This document shows positions 36,573 to 44,637 of a DNA stretch of 64,000 nucleotides, in pieces. Made by a program: the position numbers and the translations under genes. The notes below the pieces were generated by a model, which saw nothing but the letters and a program-made list of their open reading frames with translations, did no database searches and was not told the origin of the DNA. Each line of letters begins with the position of its first letter. Position 1 is the stretch's first letter. Origin of the DNA: G965197005 sp965197005 (lineage in GTDB: Bacteria > Pseudomonadota > Gammaproteobacteria > Pseudomonadales > Oceanobacteraceae); contig OZ239982.1 in assembly GCA_965197005.1 (NCBI GenBank), positions 310,001 to 374,000 of the forward strand. The letters run 5' to 3'.

Positions 36573-37176
36573 TTTTTTAACCTCTTGTTGCAAATAATGC
36601 TATCAACATGGATAGGGAAAATAATAATTTTGCCTGTCCCAATGCCTTAATTTGTACTGCTCACATTTTAAGTTTAAGAAAACTGTACCAGCAAAGAATG
36701 CAAAAACCAATAAGTTCGCAAATTTTAAAGGTATATCCCTTTATCAGACAGCACCGTAAAACCCCATCGTTCAGGAAGGTTATAAAACTACTTAAGTGTA
36801 TTCAGTTTAGGATGTGTAGGCTAGGGGGTGCAGCTAAAAGCGGTTAAGCCCGAACATATACCAGAGCAACGCCTTTTTTTAGCCTTAATAAATCCACCAT
36901 CTAACAACGGTAAAGCAGTGAATGGGTAGAAAAAAAGCGAAAAATAAACACAAAGCAGCTATTAGCTACTTTACGGATTTATTCACATTCACATTCACAT
37001 TCACATTCACATTCACATTCACAGAGTCGGAGCATATATATATCTTGGTTGGGGGGAGTTGCTGTTTTTTTATATTGATATTAAAGAGTTAGTTGATATT
37101 TTTATTTACGCTCACTTGTTGAATTAAAAATAATTGACTAATATTTATAAGTATATATTTATTTTTTGAGGTTTTT
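36573..37176. other. 600-base intergenic region with no supported gene
   Basis: Contains only a 79-codon open frame (36608-36847) lacking a family match, ribosome binding site or hydrophobic pattern, an A+T-rich stretch, and the hexanucleotide array at 36981-37022. The last 150 bases before 37177 presumably carry the promoter of the first DUF1566 gene, but no convincing -35/-10 pair was found. Confidence 0.55.
36981..37022. repeat. Hexanucleotide tandem repeat ATTCAC x7
   Basis: Seven perfect copies of attcac, 42 bases, about 155 bases upstream of the first DUF1566 gene. Repeat count can change by slippage. It is outside any coding frame, so any effect would be on transcription. Confidence 0.97.
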
Positions 37177-38595
37177 GTGAGATTTTTTCGTAGCTATGCA
37201 GAAACAGCTAGACGTTTTTTTTATCCGGCTATTCTGGTTTTTGGTACTGGCTTTATGCTAGATAGCTGTCAGTCTAACATTGAGCGTATGCTCAATAATG
37301 ACAACAATAAACAAGGGTCTGCTATTGCTGCCGGTGCTTCTTTGCCTACGCAGGGGCAAACGCCAACTGTTATACAACCTCCCAGTGTAACCGCTGTTAC
37401 ACCGCTAAGTGGTGTGGTAGGTAGTTTGCAGGAGTTTGTTATTACTGGCGCACATTTTCCACAGAGTTTAGATGTGAGCTTAGGTGCTGCTAGCTGTAGC
37501 CAACATACATGGGTATCTGCTCAGGAGTTTCGTATTAGTTGCCAGTATGCACAGGCAGGTACGCTGAATATGGAAATTAAGTCTAATGGTCAGGTGTTAA
37601 AAACTCAGGCTATTCGGTTTGTTTTGCCTGCACCTAGCAATTTAAATGTGGTTGAATCTGGTAGCAAACTTAAATTCACATGGACGGCATCTGTAGGTGC
37701 AGATAAGTATAATCTGTATTATGCAGAGCAGTCTTTTGCCGGTATTAGTAATGTTGCTAATTATGCCAGTTTAACAGGGGGTGTTATGGTGGCAGATATC
37801 AGCGGCACGCAAAAAGAGTTAGATGTTGTTACTTTTAAAGGTAATACCACTTATTACTTTGTGGTCACAGCTAAAAGTGGTACGGAAGAAAGCGGCGTAA
37901 GTGATGAAAAAAGCACGCAGATTACCTATAGTCTTTTAAATGATACGGGCATTACAAAATGTGGTACTGCTGATGCCACTAGTAATGCTAAGGATTGTAC
38001 AACTGCAGTGGCTAATGCCACAGGCTCACAGGTACCTAAAGGGCAAGATGGGCATTATGGTACGGGTAAAGGAAGCTCTAAGGGCAAGGTGTTTACTAAG
38101 GTGGCAGGATTTTTAGGCAAATGCGTCCAAGATGAACACACAGGCTTAATGTGGGAAGTAAAACAGCTATCAGGCTTACACAACAATGTACATACCTATA
38201 CATGGTATAATCCAGATGCCGCCACCAATGGTGGTAATGCAGGTGATGAAGGTAATACCTCAGACTGTGGTACAACATTAATTAAATGCAATGCCCAAGC
38301 CTTTGTGACAAAGGTAAACACCGATGGCTGGTGTGGACATAATGACTGGCGCTTACCAACCCATGCGGAATTAAAAAGTATTACCGATTTAAGTAAAGTA
38401 AATCCAAGTATTGATACCACTTATTTCCCGCATACTAGGGCAGCAAGTTCTGGTACGTTAATTTATTGGTCTTCTTCTCCCTATGTGGGTAACGATAGAT
38501 ATGTGTTGGGGGTGAACTTTAGCAATAGCTACGACAAGGTCATTAATAAGAGCGTGAAGTCTCATGTGCGGTTAGTCCGAGTCAGGAATCAGTGA
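37177..38595 (+). CDS. Lipoprotein with C-terminal DUF1566 (Lcl_C) domain and variable-type tail
   Basis: 472 residues from GTG 37177, with GAGG upstream. Lipobox-like LDSC puts a lipidated Cys at about 31. Domains in order: disordered linker; an IPT/TIG-like immunoglobulin fold ('VTPLSGVVGSLQEFVITGAHF', split VTPLSGVVGS / LQEFVITGAHF); a fibronectin-type fold ('SNLNVVESGSKLKFTWTAS'); then a DUF1566 domain with 'DEHTGLMWEVKQ', 'GHNDWRLPTHAELKSI' and 'YWSSSP...HVRLVRVR'. DUF1566/Lcl_C has a C-type-lectin-like fold and is known as a target of diversity-generating retroelements. The last 41 codons (38464-38586) differ from the second copy mostly at codon positions 1 and 2. Likely a surface ligand-binding protein. 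Confidence 0.85.
   Translation: MRFFRSYAETARRFFYPAILVFGTGFMLDSCQSNIERMLNNDNNKQGSAIAAGASLPTQGQTPTVIQPPSVTAVTPLSGVVGSLQEFVITGAHFPQSLDVSLGAASCSQHTWVSAQEFRISCQYAQAGTLNMEIKSNGQVLKTQAIRFVLPAPSNLNVVESGSKLKFTWTASVGADKYNLYYAEQSFAGISNVANYASLTGGVMVADISGTQKELDVVTFKGNTTYYFVVTAKSGTEESGVSDEKSTQITYSLLNDTGITKCGTADATSNAKDCTTAVANATGSQVPKGQDGHYGTGKGSSKGKVFTKVAGFLGKCVQDEHTGLMWEVKQLSGLHNNVHTYTWYNPDAATNGGNAGDEGNTSDCGTTLIKCNAQAFVTKVNTDGWCGHNDWRLPTHAELKSITDLSKVNPSIDTTYFPHTRAASSGTLIYWSSSPYVGNDRYVLGVNFSNSYDKVINKSVKSHVRLVRVRNQ
38464..38586 (+). other. Candidate DGR-type variable region, copy 1
   Basis: 123 bases aligned without gaps to 39206-39328. Start (tattggtcttcttc) and end (gtgcggttagtccg) are identical in both copies, while the middle differs at many first and second codon positions. 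See the matching finding. Confidence 0.55.
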
Positions 38596-38686
38596 ATCAG
38601 GTATCAGGTATCAGGTATCAGAGGTCAGGAGTCAGGAGTCAGAGGTCAAGGACTGAAGCCTGATACCTGAACCCTGACTCCTGATA
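38581..38686. repeat. Heptamer repeats in both orientations
   Basis: Ten copies or near-copies of a heptamer (atcaggt, gtcagga, gtcagag and similar) run from the last codons of the DUF1566 lipoprotein gene at 38581 to 38651 with one extra base. Four inverted heptamers (cctgata, cctgaac, cctgact, cctgata) follow at 38659-38686. The two blocks are complementary and could form a long imperfect hairpin. The first units encode the C-terminal residues and overlap the stop codon. Confidence 0.85.
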
Positions 38687-38687
38687 A

Positions 38688-38716
38688 CCCAGCCCCATGC
38701 TTTGCATGGTGCTGGG
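38688..38716. terminator. Strong hairpin between the two DUF1566 genes
   Basis: Stem of 6 bp + mismatch + 6 bp (cccagc c ccatgc / gcatgg t gctggg) around a TTT loop. No T-run follows, so it may be a repeat-family hairpin, an RNA processing site or a weak terminator. Confidence 0.55.
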
Positions 38717-38794
38717 CAGGTATCAGAGGATTTACCCTGCTGGGTATGGGCAAACAACATCAGTCATCTATTTAGACTTATAAAGGAAAGTAAT

Positions 38795-39331
38795 ATGAAC
38801 AAATTGATCAAAAACTATATAAACATCGCTATTGCTGTCAGCCTAGGTCTTGGCACGCATACGGCATTTGCAGTCCAAATTTGTAAAAAAAATAAAATTC
38901 CAGAAACAACGCCCAGCTCTGATTTTATAGACAATAATGATGGCACCATTACCCATAAGACCACAGGGTTAATGTGGAAAAAGTGCTCTGAGGGGTTATC
39001 GGGTGCTGATTGTGCAACAGGCACAGCGGCTAAGAAAAATTGGACAGAGGCGTTAGAGACTGCCGATACTGCCAATAGCTCAAATGCGGCAGGACATAAC
39101 GACTGGCGTTTGCCTAATAGCATAGAGTTAGGCAGTATTGTGGAGGGAGCATGCTATTTCCCTGCAATTAATTTGGATATCTTCCCTAATACCATTTCAG
39201 ATTATTATTGGTCTTCTTCCCCCAGTGCGAGCGGCAATGCGAATGCGTGGGGGGTGTACTTTTACTTTGGCTACGACAACTACGGTAATAAGAACGTTAA
39301 GCGTCGTGTGCGGTTAGTCCGCGCCAGATAG
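38795..39331 (+). CDS. Exported DUF1566 (Lcl_C) protein with variable-type tail
   Basis: 178 residues from ATG 38795, which follows AAAGGAAAG; the in-frame codons upstream cover the hairpin and are not needed. Signal peptide 'IAIAVSLGLGTHTAFA'. The mature protein is essentially one DUF1566 domain: 'DNNDGTITHKTTGLMWKKC', 'GHNDWRLPNSIELGSI' and a tail beginning YYWSSSP and ending VRLVRAR. It is a shorter paralogue of the upstream lipoprotein. The tail has an aromatic-, Asn- and Gly-rich face (YFYFGYDNYGN), like the ligand-binding faces of DGR-diversified C-type-lectin folds. Ligand unknown. Confidence 0.85.
   Translation: MNKLIKNYINIAIAVSLGLGTHTAFAVQICKKNKIPETTPSSDFIDNNDGTITHKTTGLMWKKCSEGLSGADCATGTAAKKNWTEALETADTANSSNAAGHNDWRLPNSIELGSIVEGACYFPAINLDIFPNTISDYYWSSSPSASGNANAWGVYFYFGYDNYGNKNVKRRVRLVRAR
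39206..39328 (+). other. Candidate DGR-type variable region, copy 2
   Basis: Gap-free counterpart of 38464-38586. Rich in AAT/AAC/TAC/GGC codons, the usual products of AAY codons mutated at adenines. Ends in the same gtgcggttagtccg sequence as copy 1. Confidence 0.55.
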
Positions 39332-39386
39332 ACTGGTTTTTTTGAGGAGTGAGGGCAGAGTTCTGTCCTTTGCTCCTGCCCGCACC

Positions 39387-39435
39387 ATGGAAAAAATGCT
39401 GAGGGCTTATCGGGTGCTAATTGTGCAACTGTCAT
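39387..39435 (+). pseudogene. Decayed fragment of a third DUF1566 gene
   Basis: 'ggaaaaaatgctgagggcttatcgggtgctaattgtgcaact' (39389-39430) matches the segment near 38974-39016 of the second DUF1566 gene, which encodes WKKCSEGLSGADCATG, with small deletions that break the frame. It indicates an earlier extra copy of the cassette. Confidence 0.7.
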
Positions 39436-39542
39436 TTGAAGCTGTAAAATAATCGCCCCGCCCCAACTTTCAGACTTAATTTATTTGTACTTTTTGACAG
39501 TGACAGTGGGCGTTAATATGCATAACTGGCATGTTAGTAAGC

Positions 39543-39567
39543 GCAGACAAGGCGTATCCTTGTCTGC
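39543..39567 (-). terminator. Hairpin downstream of prpD
   Basis: Perfect 10-bp stem (gcagacaagg / ccttgtctgc) with a five-base loop, eleven bases past the prpD stop. On the minus strand no T-run follows, so it is a candidate terminator or mRNA end-stabiliser. Confidence 0.6.
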
Positions 39568-39577
39568 TTGAGCTAGG

Positions 39578-41062
39578 TTAAATTACCCACAGGTTCATAA
39601 ATTCGTGAACGGGGGTGGCTTCCAATTTTGCTTGGTCTTTACAGAGGGCAAAAATCTGCTGACAACGTGCTTGTGGGAAGCGAGTTGCGAGGTTGGCTTG
39701 GAATTTGTCTTCTAGCTGTGGAATGCCTTCGCTGCGGCGCAGGCGATGCCCAAGTGGGTACTCTACAACGACTTCTTCGGTTTGTGTGCCGTCATTAAAG
39801 GTAACGCTTATGGCGTTGGCAATGGAGCGTTTGTCTGCTTCTAGGTATTCACGGGTAAAGCGTTCGTCTTCGATAATTTCCATTTTTTCACGTAGTTCAT
39901 CAATGATGGGGTGTTTGGCGTGAAAGTCGTCTTCGTAATGTTCAGCAATAAGGTTGCCAAACGCCAAGGGCACGGCGGTCATATATTGAATGCAGTGGTC
40001 ACGGTCGGCGGCATTGGCGAGGGGACCGACTTTGGAGATAATGCGTATGGCACTTTCGTGGGTGCGGATACGAATGCGCTTAATTTCATGTAGACGTTCT
40101 TTGACCTGTGGGTGCAGTTTAACGGCGGCTTCGGCGGCTGTTTGGGCATGAAACTCAGCGGGGAATGAGATTTTAAACAGGACGTTTTCCATCACATAAG
40201 AGCCGTAGCTTTGGGTGAATTTAAATGCTCTTTCTGCTTGGGGTTTGATGGCTTGGTCTTTGTTGGTTTTGGCAAAAGAGACATCATAAAAGCCCCATTG
40301 TTCGGCTGTTAATACGCCAGGAATACCCATCTCGCCACGCAAAGACATGTCTGCTAGGCGTACTGCTCTTGAGGTGGCATCACCTGCTGCCCATGATTTG
40401 CGTGAGCCTGCATTGGGGGCGTGGCGGTAGGTGCGTAGGGCGCAGCCGTCAACCCATGCTTGGGAGATGGCGGCCAGCAGTTGTTCTCGATTGGCACCCA
40501 TCATTTGTGCTACCACGGCGGTGGAGGCGACTCGCACCAGTAAAACGTGATCCAGTCCGACTCGGTTAAATGAGTTCTCTAGGGCGATAACACCTTGAAT
40601 TTCATGGGCTTTTATCATGCCCTCTAGCACTTCTCGCATGTTTAGGGGGGCTTTGCCTTGGGCTATGCGTACCTGTGAGAGGTAGTCGCCAACGGCTAAA
40701 ATGCCGCCTAAATTGTCGGAGGGGTGTCCCCATTCGGCAGCTAGCCATGTGTCGTTGTAGTCTAGCCAGCGGATAATGCAGCCAATATCCCAAGCGGCTT
40801 TAACGGGGTCTAGGCGAAATGAGGTGCCTGGTACTCGTGCGCCATGAGGCACTTGGGTATCGGCAACAATGGGGCCTAAATGCTTGCTGCATTCAGGAAA
40901 GCGTAGGGCTAAAAGCCCGCAGCCTAGGGTGTCCATTAGACAGTTGCGGGCGGTGTCTAGGGCTTCTTGGGAGCTGATTTTGTAGTTGATAACGTAATCG
41001 GCAATATCTTGAATAACCTGATCGTATTCAGGGCGTTGGTTTTGGTCAACATTGGCACTCAT
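39578..41062 (-). CDS. prpD: 2-methylcitrate dehydratase
   Basis: 494 residues, MmgE/PrpD family. Dehydrates 2-methylcitrate to 2-methyl-cis-aconitate in propionate breakdown. Family features are 'ARNCLMDTLGCGLLAL', 'WLDYNDTWLAAEWGHPSDNLGGIL'-type active site (WLDYNDTWLAAEWGHPSDN) and 'MTAVPLAFGNLIAEHYEDDF'. Last gene of the prp run, 36 bases after prpC. Composition is visibly richer in G+C than most of the window. No acnD, prpF or prpR is seen here; with a stereospecific PrpD the AcnD/PrpF route is not required. Confidence 0.95.
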   Translation of the reverse strand: MSANVDQNQRPEYDQVIQDIADYVINYKISSQEALDTARNCLMDTLGCGLLALRFPECSKHLGPIVADTQVPHGARVPGTSFRLDPVKAAWDIGCIIRWLDYNDTWLAAEWGHPSDNLGGILAVGDYLSQVRIAQGKAPLNMREVLEGMIKAHEIQGVIALENSFNRVGLDHVLLVRVASTAVVAQMMGANREQLLAAISQAWVDGCALRTYRHAPNAGSRKSWAAGDATSRAVRLADMSLRGEMGIPGVLTAEQWGFYDVSFAKTNKDQAIKPQAERAFKFTQSYGSYVMENVLFKISFPAEFHAQTAAEAAVKLHPQVKERLHEIKRIRIRTHESAIRIISKVGPLANAADRDHCIQYMTAVPLAFGNLIAEHYEDDFHAKHPIIDELREKMEIIEDERFTREYLEADKRSIANAISVTFNDGTQTEEVVVEYPLGHRLRRSEGIPQLEDKFQANLATRFPQARCQQIFALCKDQAKLEATPVHEFMNLWVI

Positions 41063-41098
41063 GGTTTTTTCCTTTGTTTGAGTTAAGTTAAGGGTAAA

Positions 41099-42220
41099 TT
41101 AGCGGTTGGCTATATCTGGTACGGTTCTTAGTGCTTCGCCTGTGTAGTCGGCACTGGGGCGAATGATGCGGTTGTTTGCCCGTTGTTCCATAACATGAGC
41201 GCACCAACCTGTTACCCGACTACAGACAAAAATAGGGGTAAATAAGGAGGTGGGTATGCCCATGTAGTTGTAGGCACTGGCATGGAAAAAGTCGGCATTG
41301 CAAAAGAGTTTTTTCTCTCGCCACATGACCTCTTCACAGCGTACGGAAACATCGTATAAACGGCTGTCTCCCTGTTCTTGGCTAAGGGTTTTTGACCAGC
41401 CTTTGATGACTTCATTGCGGGGGTCGCTTTCGCTGTAAATGGCGTGCCCAAAGCCCATGATTTTATCTTTGTTGGCTAGCATTTTAAGTAGGGTTTGCTC
41501 GGCTTCATCGGCATTTTGCATGGGTTCGATTAATGCCATTGCTGCCTCGTTAGCTCCGCCGTGTAGCGGTCCTCGCAGTGAGCCTATGGCTCCTGTAACG
41601 CAAGAGTGCATGTCGCTTAGGGTGGAGGCGCACACACGAGCGGTAAAGGTGGAGGCGTTAAATTCGTGCTCGGCGTATAAAATTAAGGAGACGTTCATGA
41701 TTTTTTCATGTAATTCATTGGGCTTTTGTCCGTGCAAAAGGTGTAAGAAGTGTGCGCCTATGCTGTTGTCATCGGTTTCGGTTTGGATACGAATGTGATG
41801 ATGACTAAAGCGATACCAGTATAAAATAATGGAGGGCAAGGCGGCTAACAGGCGGTCGGCTGTTTGTGCTTGCTGGTTAAAGTCTTGTTCGCATTCAAGG
41901 TTGCCCAACATGGAGCAGCCTGTGCGTAGTACGTCCATGGGGTGGGTGTCTTTGGGAATGGATTCAAGGGTGGCTTTAAGGGCAGCAGGCAGTGCTCGCA
42001 TTTTTTGTAAGCTGCTTTGGTATTGTTTAAGTTCGTCGGCAGTGGGTAGGTGACCTTTTAAAATTAAAAAGGCGACTTCTTCAAATTGGCATTTTTCTGC
42101 CAGCTCTTTGACATCGTAGCCACGATAGGTCAGTCCTGAGCCGCTTACGCCCACTGTGCAAAGGGCAGTGCTGCCTGCTACTTGTCCGCGCAAACCTGCG
42201 CCAGTTAATACTTTTGCCAT
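41099..42220 (-). CDS. prpC: 2-methylcitrate synthase
   Basis: 373 residues, citrate synthase family. Condenses propionyl-CoA with oxaloacetate. Typical sequences: 'LTYRGYDVKELAE', 'EHEFNASTFTARVCAST', 'GPLHGGANEAAMALI' and 'GFGHAIYSESDPRN', which hold the active-site histidines, and a shorter chain than hexameric citrate synthases. Twenty bases after prpB. Confidence 0.95.
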   Translation of the reverse strand: MAKVLTGAGLRGQVAGSTALCTVGVSGSGLTYRGYDVKELAEKCQFEEVAFLILKGHLPTADELKQYQSSLQKMRALPAALKATLESIPKDTHPMDVLRTGCSMLGNLECEQDFNQQAQTADRLLAALPSIILYWYRFSHHHIRIQTETDDNSIGAHFLHLLHGQKPNELHEKIMNVSLILYAEHEFNASTFTARVCASTLSDMHSCVTGAIGSLRGPLHGGANEAAMALIEPMQNADEAEQTLLKMLANKDKIMGFGHAIYSESDPRNEVIKGWSKTLSQEQGDSRLYDVSVRCEEVMWREKKLFCNADFFHASAYNYMGIPTSLFTPIFVCSRVTGWCAHVMEQRANNRIIRPSADYTGEALRTVPDIANR

Positions 42221-42240
42221 GATGGTTCTCCTGTTTGTTG

Positions 42241-43110
42241 TTATTGTTGTTTGAAAAGGGTGTCTAGTTTGTCTTCAAATTGGTGATAGCCTAAATAGTC
42301 ATACAGCTCGGTGCGGGTTTGCATTTGTGCCACTACATCACGCTGATGCCCTTGGGTTAAAATACTTTGATAGACGTTTTCGGCGGCTTTGTTCATGGCT
42401 CTAAAGGCACTTAGTGGATAAAGTACCATTTGTGCGCCCCATTCAATAAGTTGCTGCTGGCTCCATAGTTCGGTTTGTCCAAATTCGGTGATGTTGGCTA
42501 AAATAGGTACGTCAAGGGCATTGGCAAAGGCACGGTAGTCGCCTTCTTGTTTGATGGCTTCGGCAAAAATGCCGTCGGCACCTGCTTCTACATAGGCGTT
42601 GGCTCTTTCAATGGAGGCTTCTAAGCCTTCTTGGGCAAAGGCATCGGTTCTTGCCATAATAAAAAATTGTTCGTCGCATCTGGCATCAACGGCGGCTTTT
42701 ATTCTATCGACCATTTCTTGTTGGCTAACAATGGCTTTGTTGGGACGGTGTCCACAGCGTTTTTGTGCAACTTGGTCTTCAATGTGTACGGCGGCAACTT
42801 CGGCACGTTCCATCATGCGAATGGTTTTGGCTATATTAAAAGCACCGCCAAAACCAGTGTCTATATCGACTAATAAAGGCAGGTTGCTGACACTGGTAAT
42901 GCGGTTGGCATCTTCAAGTACGTCATTTAGGCTAGTAATGCCTAAGTCGGGCAGTCCGTAAGAGGCGTTGGCAACGCCACCGCCTGATAGGTAAATGGCT
43001 TGATGTCCTATGCGCTCTGCCATGATGGCACTGTAGGCATTGATGGTGCCGACAATGGCTAGGGGGTGGCTGTTGTTAATGGCTGCTCGAAATTTTTTTC
43101 CTGCACTCAT
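42241..43110 (-). CDS. prpB: 2-methylisocitrate lyase
   Basis: 289 residues of the isocitrate lyase/PEP mutase superfamily. Splits 2-methylisocitrate to pyruvate and succinate. The active-site 'QKRCGHRPNKAIVS' contains the catalytic Cys; 'VDIDTGFGGAFNIAKTI' and 'AAVHIEDQV' bind Mg. It comes 35 bases after rraA; the ribosome binding site upstream (GAGGAA) is good. Confidence 0.95.
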   Translation of the reverse strand: MSAGKKFRAAINNSHPLAIVGTINAYSAIMAERIGHQAIYLSGGGVANASYGLPDLGITSLNDVLEDANRITSVSNLPLLVDIDTGFGGAFNIAKTIRMMERAEVAAVHIEDQVAQKRCGHRPNKAIVSQQEMVDRIKAAVDARCDEQFFIMARTDAFAQEGLEASIERANAYVEAGADGIFAEAIKQEGDYRAFANALDVPILANITEFGQTELWSQQQLIEWGAQMVLYPLSAFRAMNKAAENVYQSILTQGHQRDVVAQMQTRTELYDYLGYHQFEDKLDTLFKQQ

Positions 43111-43145
43111 TGGTTATTCCTCTTTGTTATTGTTGTTAAATGGGG

Positions 43146-43640
43146 TTATGCCTCGTTTGCTGGTAATGTTTGGGGTGAGACAATAATACCGTTGTTGTCA
43201 GCATATACAAATTCGTCTGGTTTAAATACAACGCCGCCAAATTTTATAGGTATATTGATGTCGCCTAGCCCTCTTTTTTCAGTTTTAAGGGGGTTGGTGG
43301 CAAGGGCTTGTACGCCTAAGTGGGTTTGCATAATAACATCTACATCGCGAATGCAACCATAGATAATAATGCCTTCCCAGTTATTGTTTGCGGCTTGCTC
43401 TGCGAGCATGTCGCCTAGTAGCGCATGACGTAAAGAGCCGCCACCGTCTACCACCATTACTTTACCTGTGCCATCGGTGGCAACCAGTTCTTTGACTTTG
43501 GAGTTGTCTTCAAAGCATTTGACGGTGACGATTTGTCCGCCAAAAGAGTCTTTTTCGCCATAGTTGTTAAACATGGGTTCGACGACTTGAATAAGCTCTG
43601 GGTATTGGTCGCATAAATCGGGGGTGACATAGTTTTGCAT
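43146..43640 (-). CDS. rraA: RraA family protein (RNase E activity regulator)
   Basis: 164 residues. RraA binds RNase E and alters mRNA decay; related proteins are class II aldolases, and the active-site-like 'GGSLRHALLGDMLAEQA' and 'IIYGCIRDVD' are shared by both. N-terminus 'YVTPDLCDQYPELIQ' matches RraA itself. Placement between the hydrolase and prpB is the Pseudomonas ppsA-hydrolase-rraA order joined to prp genes. Confidence 0.9.
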   Translation of the reverse strand: MQNYVTPDLCDQYPELIQVVEPMFNNYGEKDSFGGQIVTVKCFEDNSKVKELVATDGTGKVMVVDGGGSLRHALLGDMLAEQAANNNWEGIIIYGCIRDVDVIMQTHLGVQALATNPLKTEKRGLGDINIPIKFGGVVFKPDEFVYADNNGIIVSPQTLPANEA

Positions 43641-43644
43641 AGGG

Positions 43645-44637
43645 TTATCCTTTGGGGTTGTTTGTAGTTAATGGGTTGGTTAGGGTTTTGAGCCAGTCGC
43701 TAATGGCTGGCCAGACTTCTTGCGCCGCTTCTTTGCTGACAATCATATCTACATGCCCGTAGTTTTTACTAAAACCTGTTTTATTGCCAAGCTCTATAAC
43801 ATGTTTATTTTCTCCTCCATAGAGTTGGTTGAGTTTGCGACATAATTTCACGGGGTGGGGTTTGTCTTTTTTGCCACAGACGGTTAATAACGGTAAGTCA
43901 TTGGCTTGTTTCCATAGGGGCATGAGGTTTTGTTGTCCTCGTTTAAAACGCCAGCGAGCAAAAGGGCGTTGGCGTCTTAGGTATTCGTTAATGACCCCGT
44001 GTGGTTCATTTTCTGGGCCAATTTTAAGGGCACGTCCACTGAGTTCTTTTTTGATATAGGTGGTTATACGAGTCAGTAAGGTGGCAAAGGGAACCCATGT
44101 GTACCAGCGTTTGAGTAAGGGTTGAGCACCAATTAGGGCAAAACCTAGACAGTTGTCGCTATTGAGTTCGTTACAGGCAACGGCACTGGCAATAATAATG
44201 CCACCTAAAGAGTGTCCTATCCATATAGGTTTTTCTTCGGTCTGTTCTAGTAGAAAGTCATTTACAGCTTTAAAATCAATGACATAATGTTCACTGTCAT
44301 TTTGATAATAGTGATTGTTGCGGGGTGAGAAGCCGTGTCCTCTTTGTTCTAAAAGCCAAATATCAAAGCCTTCATCAAGTAAAAAACGCGCCAGGCCGAT
44401 GCCTTTATTGGAGTACCAAAAAGAGCGATTACTGAAACTGCCGTGGTTGAAGACTACGGGGGGTCTTCCTGCTCCATGGTCTTTGTCGGCGGCAAAACTG
44501 AGGTGTGTTAGGGCAATTTGTACTGATTTGTCTGTTTCATCACGGTTGTGTTTGAGTAAGTAAACATCTTCGTTTAGGTCTTCATATTTTTCTGCACGTA
44601 ATAGACTGACAGGGAAAAGGTTGCTGCTACTTTTCAT
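43645..44637 (-). CDS. Alpha/beta-hydrolase, esterase/lipase-like
   Basis: 330 residues. The nucleophile elbow is 'IWIGHSLGGIIIAS' (GxSxG), an oxyanion strand 'VVFNHGSFSNRSFW' precedes it, and the C-terminal 'GYVDMIVSKEA'-like segment (here NYGHVDMIVS) supplies the histidine. Substrate unknown. Its ATG directly abuts the TAA of ppsA, so the two are coupled; the same pairing is usual in Pseudomonas. Confidence 0.88.
   Translation of the reverse strand: MKSSSNLFPVSLLRAEKYEDLNEDVYLLKHNRDETDKSVQIALTHLSFAADKDHGAGRPPVVFNHGSFSNRSFWYSNKGIGLARFLLDEGFDIWLLEQRGHGFSPRNNHYYQNDSEHYVIDFKAVNDFLLEQTEEKPIWIGHSLGGIIIASAVACNELNSDNCLGFALIGAQPLLKRWYTWVPFATLLTRITTYIKKELSGRALKIGPENEPHGVINEYLRRQRPFARWRFKRGQQNLMPLWKQANDLPLLTVCGKKDKPHPVKLCRKLNQLYGGENKHVIELGNKTGFSKNYGHVDMIVSKEAAQEVWPAISDWLKTLTNPLTTNNPKG

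Noticed and set aside
36608..36847. 79-codon open frame in the long gap before the DUF1566 genes
   Set aside because: No ribosome binding site, no signal or domain pattern, and unusual basic composition; looks like chance.
36981..37022. Possible CRISPR array
   Set aside because: The units are six bases and contiguous, with no spacers.
37177..39577. A complete diversity-generating retroelement within the window
   Set aside because: No reverse transcriptase, accessory protein or template repeat could be found in 64 kb, so only the target regions are proposed.
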